Of a stretch of 48,192 bases of DNA, positions 1 through 8,244 are shown one piece after another. Each line of letters opens with the position of its first letter. The stretch's first letter is position 1. A program made the translations under genes and the position numbers. Where the stretch lies: NCBI GenBank assembly GCA_902826305.1, contig CADEEH010000018.1, forward strand, positions 1 to 48,192. The letters are read 5' to 3'. The stretch is from an uncultured Burkholderiales bacterium. GTDB taxonomy: Bacteria; Pseudomonadota; Gammaproteobacteria; Burkholderiales; Burkholderiaceae_E. Under the pieces are notes generated by a model, which was not told the origin of the DNA, ran no database searches, and saw nothing but the letters and a program-made list of their open reading frames with translations.

Positions 1-909
1 GTCAGCCTGGACGACGGCTACGAGCCGGACAAGGCGGCCGCGGCGACCAAGAAACTGATCGAGGAAGACAAGGTCTTCGCGCTGTTCGGCTATGTCGGCA
101 CGCCGACCTCGACGGCCTCGGTGCCGCTCGCCTCGCGCAGCAGCGTCCCGTACCTGTTCCCGTTCACCGGCGCGGAGTTCCTGCGCAACCCGGTCAACAA
201 GTGGGTGTTCAACGTCCGCGCCTCGTACTTCGACGAGACCGAAGCGATGATCGAGCGCCTGACCAAGGATGCCGGCGCCAGCAAGATCGCGCTGTTCATC
301 CAGGACGACGCGTTCGGCGAGGCCGGCAAGGCCGGCGTCAACCGGGCGATGCACAAGCGCAACCTGAAGGTCGTCGAGGAAGCCCGCTACAAGCGCAACA
401 CGATGGACATCGACGAGGGCCTGGCCAAGATCAAGGCGGCCGCACCGGATGCGGTGGTGTTCGTCGGCACGTACAAGCAGTTCGCGGCGATCGTCAAGAA
501 GGCTCGCGCCGAAGGCATCAAGGCGAAGTTCATGACGGTCTCGTTCATCGGCACGTCGGAGTTCATCCAGGAAGCCGGCGCCGATGGCGAAGGTGTCTAC
601 ATCACCCAGGTGATGCCGTCACCGGACGACTCGAGTGTGCCGCTGGTCAAGCAGTTCCTGCAGGACTTCAAGGGTGGACCGAACTACACCGCGCTGGAAG
701 GCTACACCAACGCCGCGGTGCTGCACGAGGCGCTGAAGAAGGCCGGCTCGGCGCCGACCCGCGCGGCGCTGCTGTCAGCCCTCGAAGGCATGGGCACCGA
801 CCTCGGCGGCCTGCGCATCGCCTACTCGGCGAGCAGCCACCAGGGCTCGACGCAGGTGTTCCTGACCCAGGTCAAGGGCGGCAAGGCGGTCCCGGTCTCG
901 AAGCTCTGA
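1..909 (+). CDS. ABC transporter substrate-binding protein, branched-chain amino acid type (5' partial)
   Basis: The frame is open from base 1 and ends in TGA at 907-909, so the N-terminus and signal peptide lie outside the window. The visible 302 residues read as a type I periplasmic binding protein of the LivJ/LivK family. The segment FALFGYVGTPTS near the start, followed by PYLFPFTGAEFLR and then DDAFGEAGKAGVNRAM, is the pattern of amino acid or small-ligand receptors that feed ABC importers. It would bind a small ligand in the periplasm. No permease or ATPase of this family follows directly; the next gene is a chemoreceptor on the same strand. The ligand cannot be told from the sequence. 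The family is clear, the specificity is not. Confidence 0.88.
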   Translation, partial: VSLDDGYEPDKAAAATKKLIEEDKVFALFGYVGTPTSTASVPLASRSSVPYLFPFTGAEFLRNPVNKWVFNVRASYFDETEAMIERLTKDAGASKIALFIQDDAFGEAGKAGVNRAMHKRNLKVVEEARYKRNTMDIDEGLAKIKAAAPDAVVFVGTYKQFAAIVKKARAEGIKAKFMTVSFIGTSEFIQEAGADGEGVYITQVMPSPDDSSVPLVKQFLQDFKGGPNYTALEGYTNAAVLHEALKKAGSAPTRAALLSALEGMGTDLGGLRIAYSASSHQGSTQVFLTQVKGGKAVPVSKL

Positions 910-939
910 TCCGGCGTCACGATTCGCCAGGGGATGCAC

Positions 940-2364
940 ATGAAAAACCTGTCGCTGCGTGCGCGGCTGCTGTTGCCGACGCTGGGTGTGTCGGTCGTGG
1001 TGATGGTCGCGGCCGCACTCGTCGGCACGACCGCACTGATGCGCTACGCATCCGACAGGCACTCGGCACAGGCGACCCACCTCGCCGAGTTCGTCTCGAA
1101 GGTGGCATCACCCTATGTGACCAACTACGACCTGACGGCGCTGGGCACCTTCGTCAAGGAACTGTCTGCCGGACAGTCGGTCGCCCACGCCGAGTTCTTC
1201 GACGCCGACGGCAAGTCGCTGACCGCGGACGCCCTCGCCGCGCCGGCTGCGACGGCCGGGCTGCTGTCGGTCGAGAACAAGCTGCTCGATTCGTCGGGCC
1301 GCGAGATCGGCCGCTTCAAGGCCGTGTTCCGCACCGACGAACTCGCGCAGACGCGCTGGCTGGTGCTGGCGATCGTGTGTTGCGCGATGATCGCCTCGCT
1401 GGTCGCGGTCGCGGGCACGCTGCTCTGGTCGGTCCGCTACCTGATGCGTGCACTCGGGGCCGAGCCCGACCAGGCGATCGGCGTGGCGGAGAACATCGCC
1501 GCCGGCGACCTGGGCACCCACATCCCGCTGGCCGCCGGCGACGGGACCAGCCTGATGTCGGCACTGCACCGGATGCAGGATCGGCTGCGTTCGCTGGTCC
1601 AGCAGATCCGCGAAGCCGCGCAGTCGATCGAGGTCGCGAGCACCGAGGTCGCCAGCGGCAACGCCGACCTGAGCCAGCGCACCGAGGCCGCGGCGAGCAA
1701 CCTGCAGCAGACCGCCTCGAGCATGGCCCAACTGACGGCGAACGTCCGCCAGAGCACCCAGGCCGCACAGACCGCCAACCATCTCGCGACGACCGCGGCG
1801 TCGGTCGCGCAGCAGGGTGGCCAGGTCGTCGGCCAGGTCGTGCAGACGATGGATGACATCAACACCAGCTCGAAGAAGATCGGCGACATCATCGGCGTCA
1901 TCGACAGCATCGCGTTCCAGACCAACATCCTGGCGCTCAACGCCGCGGTCGAAGCGGCCCGCGCCGGCGAACAGGGTCGGGGCTTCGCGGTGGTCGCCGG
2001 TGAGGTCCGCAGCCTCGCCCAGCGTTCGGCCAATGCCGCACGCGAGATCACCACGCTGATCCAGGCCAGCGTCGGCCGCGTCGAGTCCGGCGCCGAACTG
2101 GTTCGTGATGCAGGCTCGACGATGGAGCAGATCGTCAACTCCGTGCATCGCGTCAGCAGCAGCATCAGCGAGATCTCGTCGTCGGCGTCCGAACAGAGCA
2201 GCGGCATCGAGACCGTCAACACGGCCGTCGACAGCCTCGACCAGATGACGCAGCAGAACGCGGCGCTGGTCGAGCAGTCGGCCGCGGCCGCGGCGAGCCT
2301 GCGCGAACAGGCGCATCGCCTGTCCAACATCGTCGATACCTTCAAGCTCGGCAGCCAGGCCTAG
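940..2364 (+). CDS. Methyl-accepting chemotaxis protein
   Basis: A 474-residue transmembrane chemoreceptor that would relay ligand signals to CheA/CheW. A first membrane segment (about residues 10-32) is followed by a periplasmic region of roughly 110 residues, a second membrane segment (about 145-170), a HAMP linker and a long helical signalling domain. The hairpin tip with [14 protein letters not shown] lies near residue 344. The C-terminus (TFKLGSQA) has no NWETF-type CheR tether. ATG codons occur at 934 and 940; AGGGG at 929-933 is well spaced only for 940, so that start is preferred. It follows a binding-protein gene by 30 bases, which may mean co-transcription, but a functional link is only a guess. 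Confidence 0.93.
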   Translation: MKNLSLRARLLLPTLGVSVVVMVAAALVGTTALMRYASDRHSAQATHLAEFVSKVASPYVTNYDLTALGTFVKELSAGQSVAHAEFFDADGKSLTADALAAPAATAGLLSVENKLLDSSGREIGRFKAVFRTDELAQTRWLVLAIVCCAMIASLVAVAGTLLWSVRYLMRALGAEPDQAIGVAENIAAGDLGTHIPLAAGDGTSLMSALHRMQDRLRSLVQQIREAAQSIEVASTEVASGNADLSQRTEAAASNLQQTASSMAQLTANVRQSTQAAQTANHLATTAASVAQQGGQVVGQVVQTMDDINTSSKKIGDIIGVIDSIAFQTNILALNAAVEAARAGEQGRGFAVVAGEVRSLAQRSANAAREITTLIQASVGRVESGAELVRDAGSTMEQIVNSVHRVSSSISEISSSASEQSSGIETVNTAVDSLDQMTQQNAALVEQSAAAAASLREQAHRLSNIVDTFKLGSQA

Positions 2365-2665
2365 GCCGGGCTTCGAAGCACCCGCGCGGGAAGTACCGCC
2401 GATCGTCATCCGGACCTTCGTGCGCTGCGGGTTGCGGCACAATGCCGCGACCGCGCCCGCCGAAGGCCCCGCATGCCCATTCCCTACCCGCGCGATCGTG
2501 CCGGCACGCCGGCGCGAGTCCGCCGCCGCAACGCGTCGACCCTGGCACACGCCCGGCGGCCGGGCGGAGCGCGACGTTGACCACCAACCGCCACCGCCAC
2601 GTCGGCGCATGGGTGCCTCGCCGGCACACCGCGTCCCGTCCCGCGTGCCGCGCGGAGCAGGATCG
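2365..2665. other. Intergenic stretch upstream of the FecCD permease
   Basis: About 300 bases between the chemoreceptor and the permease start. I find no convincing gene. A short frame with an upstream ATG at 2609 is continuous with the permease, but it is proline- and arginine-rich and lacks the look of coding sequence. A CACAAT near 2439 within a small GGCACAATGCC palindrome could be a -10 element; its -35 partner is poor. I looked for the conserved boxes of a cobalamin riboswitch, since the downstream genes could import B12 or siderophores, and did not see them. Confidence 0.4.
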
Positions 2666-3703
2666 TTGAGCGCCATCACCGATCCATCGCCGAGGAGACA
2701 CACCGGGCTCGCCTACGCCGCCGCGATCCTGGTGCTGCTGTCCGCGATCGCGGCGGCGATGGCGGTCGGACGTTATCCGGTGTCGCCCGGCGAACTGGTC
2801 GGCTGGCTCGCCGGGCTGGTGACCGGCCGGGACGCCGGCCTGAGCCCGACCGCGGACACGGTGATCCGCGAGATCCGGGGCCCGCGGGTGCTCGCCGCGC
2901 TGGTCGTCGGCGGCGCACTGGCCGCCGCGGGAACCGCCTACCAGACGTTGTTCCGCAATCCGCTGGTCGCGCCCGACATCCTCGGCGTGAGCTCCGGCGC
3001 GGCGCTGGGCGCGGTGCTCGCGATCTTCCTGTCGCGCGACATCGTGACGATCCAGATCTTCGCGTTCGGCGGCGGCCTGGTGGCCGTCGCGATCGTCTCG
3101 TCGCTCGCCGCCGCGGCGCGGGCCCACGACACGACACTTGCCCTGGTGCTGACCGGCATCGTCGTCAGCGCATTGTTTGGTGCCATCGTCTCGCTGCTGA
3201 AGGTGCTGGCCGACCCCTACCAGCAACTGCCCGCGATCACGTTCTGGCTGCTCGGCAGCCTGGCCGGTGTCGATCGGACCGACGTCATCGGCACGTTGCC
3301 GGCGATCGTGCTGGGCATCGCGCCGCTGCTGCTGCTACGCTGGCGGATCAACACGCTGGCCGCCGGCGAGGACGAGGCACGTTCACTCGGCATCGACGTG
3401 CGGCGGCTGCGCATGCTGGTGATCGTCGGTGCGACGCTGGCGACCGCCGCCGCGGTCGCGATCGCGGGCACGGTCGGCTGGGTCGGCCTGCTGGTGCCAC
3501 ACGCCGCCCGCTTCATCGTCGGCCCCTCGTTCGCGCGGCTGCTGCCGATGTCGGTGCTGCTGGGCATGGTGTTCCTGCTGCTCGTCGACACACTCGCCCG
3601 GTCGGCCAGCGCGGTCGAGGTCCCGCTCGGCGTGTTGACCGCGCTGGTCGGCACGCCGCTGTTCATCGGGCTGCTGTTCCGCGCCCGCCGCAGCGGATCA
3701 TGA
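2666..3703 (+). CDS. FecCD-family ABC transporter permease
   Basis: A polytopic inner-membrane permease of the FecCD/BtuC family, about 345 residues with some nine or ten hydrophobic segments, forming the channel of a siderophore, heme or cobalamin importer. Typical family segments are EIRGPRVLAALVVGGALAAAG, then NPLVAPDILGVSSGAALGA, and near the C-terminus GTVGWVGLLVPHAARF. The TTG at 2666 is preferred because GGAGCAGG lies just upstream and homologues begin shortly before the first membrane segment; an ATG at 2609 is the alternative. The stop overlaps the start of the ATPase gene by four bases. No periplasmic binding protein or TonB-dependent receptor lies nearby, so the substrate is unknown. 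Confidence 0.9.
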   Translation: MSAITDPSPRRHTGLAYAAAILVLLSAIAAAMAVGRYPVSPGELVGWLAGLVTGRDAGLSPTADTVIREIRGPRVLAALVVGGALAAAGTAYQTLFRNPLVAPDILGVSSGAALGAVLAIFLSRDIVTIQIFAFGGGLVAVAIVSSLAAAARAHDTTLALVLTGIVVSALFGAIVSLLKVLADPYQQLPAITFWLLGSLAGVDRTDVIGTLPAIVLGIAPLLLLRWRINTLAAGEDEARSLGIDVRRLRMLVIVGATLATAAAVAIAGTVGWVGLLVPHAARFIVGPSFARLLPMSVLLGMVFLLLVDTLARSASAVEVPLGVLTALVGTPLFIGLLFRARRSGS

Positions 3704-4566
3704 GCACCGTCGGATCGACCGCGACCGGGCGGATCGAGGCCCACGGGCTCGCGATCGGCTACCGCGACCGGATCGTGTGCCGCGGTATCGAACTGACGAT
3801 GCCGGCGGGCTCGATCACCTGCCTGCTCGGTCCCAACGGCGGCGGCAAGACGACCCTCTTTCGAACGCTGCTCGGGCTGATCCCGCCACGCGACGGGCGC
3901 GTGACGATCGACGGCCGGGCGATCGATTCGATGTCCCGCCTCGAACTCGCGCGCAGGGTCGGCTACGTGCCGCAGTCGGCGACACCGGCCTTCTCGTTCA
4001 GCGCGCGCGAGATGGTGCTGCTCGGGCGGACCGCCCACCTCGGCGCCTTCGGCGCACCCGGTCGTGACGATCATCACATCGTCGGACAGGCGCTGCGCAG
4101 CGTCGGCATCGACACCCTCGCCGACCGGCCGGTGACCGAACTGTCGGGAGGCGAGCGGCAGCTGGTGACTATCGCCCGCGCGCTGGCGCAGCAGTCGCCG
4201 TTCATCGTCCTCGACGAACCGACGTCGAGCCTGGACTTCGGCAACCAGATCCGGATCCTGCGGCTGTTGCGCCGTCTGGCCGACGAAGGCCACGGCCTGA
4301 TCGTCTCGACGCATGATCCGGACCAGGCGCTGTCGATCGCCGATCGCGTCGCGATCCTCGGCCAGGGCAGGCTGCTCGCGGTCGGTCCGCCCGAGCGGGT
4401 GATCACCGGCGAGTCGCTGGCGTCGACCTACGGCGTCGAGGTCGACGTGGTCGAGGTGGAGGTCGGCGGGCGCCGGCAGCGCCTGTGTGTGCCGAGGATC
4501 GACGCGGGCGGCTCAGCGGACCGCTCTGCGGACGGCTCTGCGGACGGGCGGGCGGATGGCGGCTGA
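3700..4566 (+). CDS. ABC transporter ATP-binding protein, FecE/BtuD type
   Basis: The nucleotide-binding subunit partnering the FecCD permease, 288 residues. Walker A reads GPNGGGKTT (about residues 44-52), the signature is LSGGERQLV, and Walker B is FIVLDEPTSSLD followed by the switch His in STHDPDQ. The ATG overlaps the permease stop (ATGA), which implies translational coupling. The C-terminus ends in a short low-complexity run built from SADG units, encoded by a decayed repeat of about 12 bases at 4508-4560; this is outside the ATPase fold. The gene converges on amiR, and a perfect hairpin separates the two. Confidence 0.92.
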   Translation: MSTVGSTATGRIEAHGLAIGYRDRIVCRGIELTMPAGSITCLLGPNGGGKTTLFRTLLGLIPPRDGRVTIDGRAIDSMSRLELARRVGYVPQSATPAFSFSAREMVLLGRTAHLGAFGAPGRDDHHIVGQALRSVGIDTLADRPVTELSGGERQLVTIARALAQQSPFIVLDEPTSSLDFGNQIRILRLLRRLADEGHGLIVSTHDPDQALSIADRVAILGQGRLLAVGPPERVITGESLASTYGVEVDVVEVEVGGRRQRLCVPRIDAGGSADRSADGSADGRADGG

Positions 4567-4575
4567 GCCGGGCTG

Positions 4576-4598
4576 CTAGGGCCTGTTGACGGCCCTAG
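4576..4598. terminator. Bidirectional hairpin between convergent genes
   Basis: CTAGGGCC (4576-4583) and GGCCCTAG (4591-4598) form a perfect 8-bp stem around a 7-base loop. It starts ten bases after the stop of the forward ATPase gene. The TAG stop of the reverse amiR gene (4595-4597) is inside the right arm. There is no strong T-tract on either side, so it may act as a weak or factor-assisted terminator or as an mRNA 3' end stabiliser. Confidence 0.6.
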
Positions 4599-5251
4599 TT
4601 CTCGCTGCGCCGGGGGACCGCCTTCAGCGGCGGCGCCTTCGGCGCGTCGCCCAGCAGCTCGTTGGTCTTGATGATGCCTTCGGCAATGTCGTGGGTCGTC
4701 GTCCTGCCGGCCATCGCCTGCTTGCGGATCAGCCGGTAGGCCTCCTCCTCGGACACGCCGCGCAGCTGCATCAGGATCGCCTTGGCCTTGTCGACCATGC
4801 GCTGGCTGGCCAGCCGTCGCTCGAGCTTCTGGACGTAGCGCTCACGTTCGCTGGCGCGGTTCGCGATGTGCAGCGCCACCGCCATCGCACTCAGCAGGCC
4901 GAACGACTTGACCGGTGACGCCACCACCGCGTGGGCATTGAAGCGCAGGACGAAGTCGACCGTGGTCGGATCCTCGGACGTGATGACGGCGATCGCCGGC
5001 GGCGCCCCTGGCCGGCCGAGCGGTGCGTAGTTCAGCGTCAGGATCTCGGGTCGCATCGCGAAGAACACGAATCCGGCATCGTCGGGAAGCTGCTTCGGCG
5101 GTGGCCAGTACGCTCGCACGTGGCAGCCGATCCGCTGACATTGCGCGATCAGTTCCTGCCCGTCGGCATCGTCCGGATGCAGCACGACGATACGCTGCTG
5201 GCGCAGCGAGCGCAGCAGCGGCAGCGTCCCGGACTTGTTGGTGACCGCCAT
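4595..5251 (-). CDS. amiR: AmiR-like ANTAR-domain RNA-binding antiterminator
   Basis: A 218-residue protein that matches the AmiR architecture: a receiver-like N-terminal domain (about 15-125), a coiled-coil segment with RASERERYVQKLERRL, and a C-terminal ANTAR domain (about 150-205) with VDKAKAILMQ and EEEAYRLIRKQAM. In Pseudomonas aeruginosa, AmiR binds hairpins in the amidase leader mRNA and prevents termination, while amide-free AmiC holds it inactive. The N-terminal IGCHVRAYWPPP resembles the AmiR region IGCSVRQCWPPP. It starts four bases after the amiC stop, as one transcription unit. Its likely target is the leader at 6783-6912, upstream of the divergent amide operon. Confidence 0.9.
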   Translation of the reverse strand: MAVTNKSGTLPLLRSLRQQRIVVLHPDDADGQELIAQCQRIGCHVRAYWPPPKQLPDDAGFVFFAMRPEILTLNYAPLGRPGAPPAIAVITSEDPTTVDFVLRFNAHAVVASPVKSFGLLSAMAVALHIANRASERERYVQKLERRLASQRMVDKAKAILMQLRGVSEEEAYRLIRKQAMAGRTTTHDIAEGIIKTNELLGDAPKAPPLKAVPRRSEN

Positions 5252-5255
5252 GTCA

Positions 5256-6422
5256 TCAGGCCTTGCGCTTCTTCAGCGTCGGAACGTTGGACCAGTCCTC
5301 CAGGGTGTAGTCGACCAGGTAGGGATCCGGCCGGACCCACTGCACCGATTCCTCGATGATCTCGAAGCCGCCACTGTCGTCGACCCGTCCGATCCGCGGC
5401 GTGAGGTAGGTGTGATGGTTGTCCTCGTCGATGCGCACCGTGCCCTGGGGGGCGGCGAATTCCGAGCCTGGCAGCACGCGCAGCAGTTCGCGCACGTTGT
5501 CCGAACCCACCTTGCGCAATGCATTGGCCAGCAGATGGACCTGGAAGTAGGCGGCTTCCAGACACATGTTGGTCCGCAGGTCCTCGCCGAAGCGGCGGCG
5601 GCAGCGTTCGACGAAGCGGCGATTCGCCTCGCCTGCGACCGTCTCGAAGTAGACGGCCGACGTGATGTGCCCGCGGGCCAGCTCGCGACCCATCGCCTGG
5701 ACCTCGGCCTCGCAGGTCGTCAGGCTCGCGATCGGCGTGGTCGTCGACTCCAGGCCGACCTCGGCGAACGCCCGGTGAAGATGGGTGGTCCCCTCGCCGA
5801 CCACGGTCGAGAAGATGAAATCCGGCGACGCGGTGCGGATTTGCTTGGCGACGGCGAGATAGTCCCGCCACGGCGCGTTCAGCGGCAGGTAGCGCTCGGC
5901 GACCTTCTCGCCGCCCCGCTCGAGCAGCAGGTCGGTCATGATCCGGTTGGTCTCGTACGGGTAGACGTAGTCCGAACCGATCATGTAGACCCGGGTTCCG
6001 AACATCCGCAGCATGTACTCGGCGAGCTGGACACTGTTCTGGTTCGGCGCAGCCCCGGTGTAGATCACGTTGCGCGAGTACTCGAAGCCCTCGTACAGCG
6101 TCGGATACAGCAGCAGCGCGTTCCAGCGTTCGACCACCGGCATCACCGCCTTGCGGGTGCTCGACATGTAGCAGCCGAAGATCACCCTGACTTCGTCGTC
6201 CTGCACCAGGCGCTCGGCGAGCTGCTGGAATCTCTCGCTGCGCGATTCCGGGTCGTAGGCGACCAGTTCGAGCTCGCGACCGTCGATGCCACCGGCTTCG
6301 TTGATCTCCTCGACCGCGAGCCGGGTGCCGATGAACTGCGAACGTTCGATGACCGCAGTCACGCCCGTACGCGAGAACAGCGCTCCGATGCGGATCGGAC
6401 CGTCGGTACGCCGGCGCGCCAT
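5256..6422 (-). CDS. amiC: AmiC-like amide-sensing negative regulator (periplasmic-binding-protein fold)
   Basis: A 388-residue cytoplasmic relative of amide and urea binding proteins. In P. aeruginosa, AmiC binds AmiR and releases it when amides are present. Shared stretches include GCYMSSTRKAVMPVVER, the region YEGFEYSRNVIYTGAAPNQNS, then MIGSDYVYPYETN and FSTVVGEGT, close to AmiC in order and wording. With the ATG at 6422 there is no signal peptide, as expected for an intracellular sensor, and the length matches AmiC (385). AGG lies eight bases upstream. The frame stays open upstream to an ATG at 6584, but that extension looks non-coding. It is divergent from the amide transporter operon and precedes amiR by four bases. 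Confidence 0.92.
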   Translation of the reverse strand: MARRRTDGPIRIGALFSRTGVTAVIERSQFIGTRLAVEEINEAGGIDGRELELVAYDPESRSERFQQLAERLVQDDEVRVIFGCYMSSTRKAVMPVVERWNALLLYPTLYEGFEYSRNVIYTGAAPNQNSVQLAEYMLRMFGTRVYMIGSDYVYPYETNRIMTDLLLERGGEKVAERYLPLNAPWRDYLAVAKQIRTASPDFIFSTVVGEGTTHLHRAFAEVGLESTTTPIASLTTCEAEVQAMGRELARGHITSAVYFETVAGEANRRFVERCRRRFGEDLRTNMCLEAAYFQVHLLANALRKVGSDNVRELLRVLPGSEFAAPQGTVRIDEDNHHTYLTPRIGRVDDSGGFEIIEESVQWVRPDPYLVDYTLEDWSNVPTLKKRKA

Positions 6423-6738
6423 CAGCGACCTGGCCGGACCGCCGCCGGTTTGGAATGCGGTGTCATGGTGCGTTTCTTGACGAGTTGGAGTGCATGACGC
6501 CCTCGATTGGTGTTGTGCATTGCGGGAAGGACGGGGCTTGGCTAGGGTACGACCGACGCATCTTGTCGGGCTGTCCCCTTTCATCGCTGGTGCGGGGCGG
6601 TCGTCCCACGCACGATATCAGAGCGACCTCCCGAGAATGCGTCGACGCCATCGTGCGAGGTCGTCGACCTGCACCGATCGTGACACCAGCGCACCGCCGC
6701 CGATGGATGCACGGCGCGTGCCGATGCGGCGCTGCAGA
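6423..6738. other. Intergenic region between amiC and the amide operon promoter
   Basis: Over 300 bases without a convincing gene. It must hold the reverse-strand promoter for amiC-amiR and any upstream activator sites for the sigma-54 promoter. I see half-site-like motifs (TGCACC near 6670 and TGGTGC near 6590) but no clean NtrC palindrome, and no clear -10/-35 pair for amiC. Confidence 0.4.
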
Positions 6739-6754
6739 TGGCATCAAACTTGCA
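6739..6754 (+). promoter_or_regulatory. Sigma-54 (RpoN) -24/-12 promoter of the amide/urease operon
   Basis: TGGCATCAAACTTGCA matches the RpoN consensus TGGCAC-N5-TTGCA at all key positions: GG at 6740-6741 and GC at 6752-6753, with the required 10-base interval. Transcription should start near 6765, giving a leader of about 210 bases before the binding-protein start. A sigma-54 promoter suits a nitrogen-scavenging operon under NtrC control. A TATGCT at 6761-6766 could pass as a sigma-70 -10, but no -35 box stands at the right distance. Confidence 0.75.
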
Positions 6755-6782
6755 CTTTGGTATGCTCGTCGCTGCGGCTCAA

Positions 6783-6859
6783 GCACAGTGTCGTGCACGG
6801 ACAGGTCCGGAAGCCGCGACGATCATCAGTCCTTCGCCTGGATTCGACAGGGTTGTCGA
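6783..6859 (+). promoter_or_regulatory. ANTAR-type hexaloop hairpins in the amide operon leader (AmiR target)
   Basis: ANTAR proteins recognise paired hairpins with six-base loops carrying A at position 1 and G at position 4. Here GCAC (6783-6786) and GTGC (6793-6796) enclose loop AGTGTC. TCGAC (6844-6848) and GTCGA (6855-6859) enclose loop AGGGTT. A weaker CGG/CCG hairpin at 6798-6809 encloses ACAGGT. All three loops satisfy A1/G4. They lie between the sigma-54 start site and the intrinsic terminator, as expected for AmiR-dependent antitermination. Which two act as the pair is unclear; the spacing between the first and last is longer than usual. Confidence 0.65.
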
Positions 6860-6873
6860 TGACAGGTTCGGCG

Positions 6874-6918
6874 AAAAAGCCCGTTTCCGACTTCGGTCGG
6901 CACGGGCTTTTTTTGTTT
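6874..6918 (+). terminator. Intrinsic terminator (attenuator) in the amide operon leader
   Basis: An 11-bp stem, AAAAAGCCCGT (6874-6884) with ACGGGCTTTTT (6902-6912), is stacked on an inner CCGAC-TTCG-GTCGG hairpin (6887-6900) that has a stable UUCG loop closed by C-G. A T-rich tract follows. This is a textbook Rho-independent terminator, and it stands about 60 bases before the first gene of the operon, so it works as an attenuator. GTTCGG at 6866-6871 could pair with CCGAC at 6887-6891 to form a competing antiterminator. Confidence 0.85.
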
Positions 6919-6974
6919 GTTGTTCCAGACGATCCACTCGAGATCAACGCACTGCGGAAAAGGAGCTAGTCCTC

Positions 6975-8162
6975 ATGACCAACAATCAACGCCGCGACAT
7001 CCTGAAGGCCGGAGCCGGCGCGGCCGCCGGAGCCGTCGCGGCACCCTTCATCTGGCCCAACGGCGCCAGCGCCGCCAACGTCAAGGTCGGGATCCTGCAT
7101 TCGCTGACCGGCACGATCGCGATCGCCGAAGCCTCGGTCGTCGATGCGGAAAAGCTCGCGATCGAGGAAATCAACAAGGCCGGCGGCGTGCTCGGCCAGC
7201 AGATCGAGACCGTCGTCGAGGACGGCGCCAGCGACTGGCCGACGTTCGCCGAGAAGGCCCGCAAACTGTTCGACCGCGACAAGGTGTCGGCCGTGTTCGG
7301 CTGCTACACGTCGGCTTCGCGCAAGGCGGTGCTGCCGGTGGTCGAGAAGAGCAAGGGGCTGCTGTACTACCCGACGTATTACGAAGGTCTCGAGCAGTCG
7401 CCGAGCATCATGTACACCGCGCAGGAGGCCACGCAGTCGGTGATCGCCGCCGTCAACTGGCTGGCGGCGAACAAGGGCAAGAGCTTCTACCTGATCGGCT
7501 CGGACTACATCTGGCCGCGGACCACCAACAAGATCGCCAAGCCGACGATCACCAAGGCCGGCGGCACCGTGGTCGGCGAGGACTACATCCCCCTGGGCGT
7601 CGTCGAATTCGCCTCGGTCATCAACAAGATCAAGGCGGCCAAGCCGGATGTGATCCTGTCGACCGTGGTCGGCGGCTCGAACGTCGCCTTCTACAAGCAG
7701 CTGAAGGCCGCCGGCTACAGCGGCAAGACCCAGGCGCTGCTGGCACTCGCCGTCTCCGAGGAGGAGGCATCGGGCATCGGTGTCGAGAACCTCGAAGGGT
7801 TCCTGTCCTGCATGGGCTACTTCCAGTCGCTGAAGAACCCGGCCAACGAGAAGTTCGTCGCCGCCTTCAAGGCGAAATACGGCGCCAACCGGGTCGTCGG
7901 GGACACGATGGCGTGCGGCTACACCTCGGTCTACCTGTGGAAACTGGCCGCCGAGAAGGCCAAGAGCGTCGAGATCCCGAAGGTGATCGAGGCCTCGGCG
8001 GGGCTCGAGTTCGACGCGCCCGAAGGCAAGATCAAGTTCCACGGCCAGAACCACCACCTGTTCAAGCATGCACGGATCGGCGCCTTCCGCAAGGACGGTC
8101 AGATCGACATGCTCTACGAGTCGCCGCTGATCGAGCCCAACCCGTTCCCGAAGATCGGCTGA
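6975..8162 (+). CDS. Amide/urea ABC transporter substrate-binding protein (FmdD/UrtA-like)
   Basis: A 395-residue periplasmic receptor of the UrtA/FmdD family, which captures urea or short-chain amides. The N-terminus NNQRRDILKAGAGAAAGAVA has a twin-arginine motif and hydrophobic core, suggesting Tat export, with cleavage after the ASA near residue 34. Family segments include GCYTSASRKAVLPVVEK, YYPTYYEGLEQSP and IGSDYIWPRTTN, parallel to AmiC, so sensor and receptor probably bind related ligands. AGGAG (6961-6965) supports the ATG at 6975. It is the first gene of the operon, downstream of the attenuator, and a GC-rich hairpin follows it before the permease genes. Confidence 0.92.
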   Translation: MTNNQRRDILKAGAGAAAGAVAAPFIWPNGASAANVKVGILHSLTGTIAIAEASVVDAEKLAIEEINKAGGVLGQQIETVVEDGASDWPTFAEKARKLFDRDKVSAVFGCYTSASRKAVLPVVEKSKGLLYYPTYYEGLEQSPSIMYTAQEATQSVIAAVNWLAANKGKSFYLIGSDYIWPRTTNKIAKPTITKAGGTVVGEDYIPLGVVEFASVINKIKAAKPDVILSTVVGGSNVAFYKQLKAAGYSGKTQALLALAVSEEEASGIGVENLEGFLSCMGYFQSLKNPANEKFVAAFKAKYGANRVVGDTMACGYTSVYLWKLAAEKAKSVEIPKVIEASAGLEFDAPEGKIKFHGQNHHLFKHARIGAFRKDGQIDMLYESPLIEPNPFPKIG

Positions 8163-8184
8163 CGGCGGACCGCCTGAACCGTAC

Positions 8185-8210
8185 CCGTGCCGCGTTGCCG
8201 CGCGGCACGG
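8185..8210 (+). terminator. GC-rich intercistronic hairpin after the binding-protein gene
   Basis: CCGTGCCGCG (8185-8194) and CGCGGCACGG (8201-8210) form a perfect 10-bp stem with a 6-base loop and no T-tract. Such structures between a binding-protein gene and its permease genes often protect the upstream mRNA or partly stop transcription, so that the receptor is made in excess. It lies directly against a GTG at 8212, which argues against that codon as the permease start. Confidence 0.55.
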
Positions 8211-8244
8211 CGTGAAGATCGCTTTCGTTGCCCTTGGAGATTCC

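Noticed and set aside
2365-2665. Cobalamin riboswitch upstream of the FecCD permease
   Set aside because: The conserved B12-box and core sequences are not present on either strand.
6423-6584. N-terminal extension of amiC to the upstream ATG at 6584
   Set aside because: The extra 54 residues have no family match and would exceed the AmiC length; the ATG at 6422 gives the family start.
6761-6766. Sigma-70 -10 box (TATGCT) for the amide operon
   Set aside because: No -35 element at a suitable distance, and the overlapping sigma-54 match is far better.
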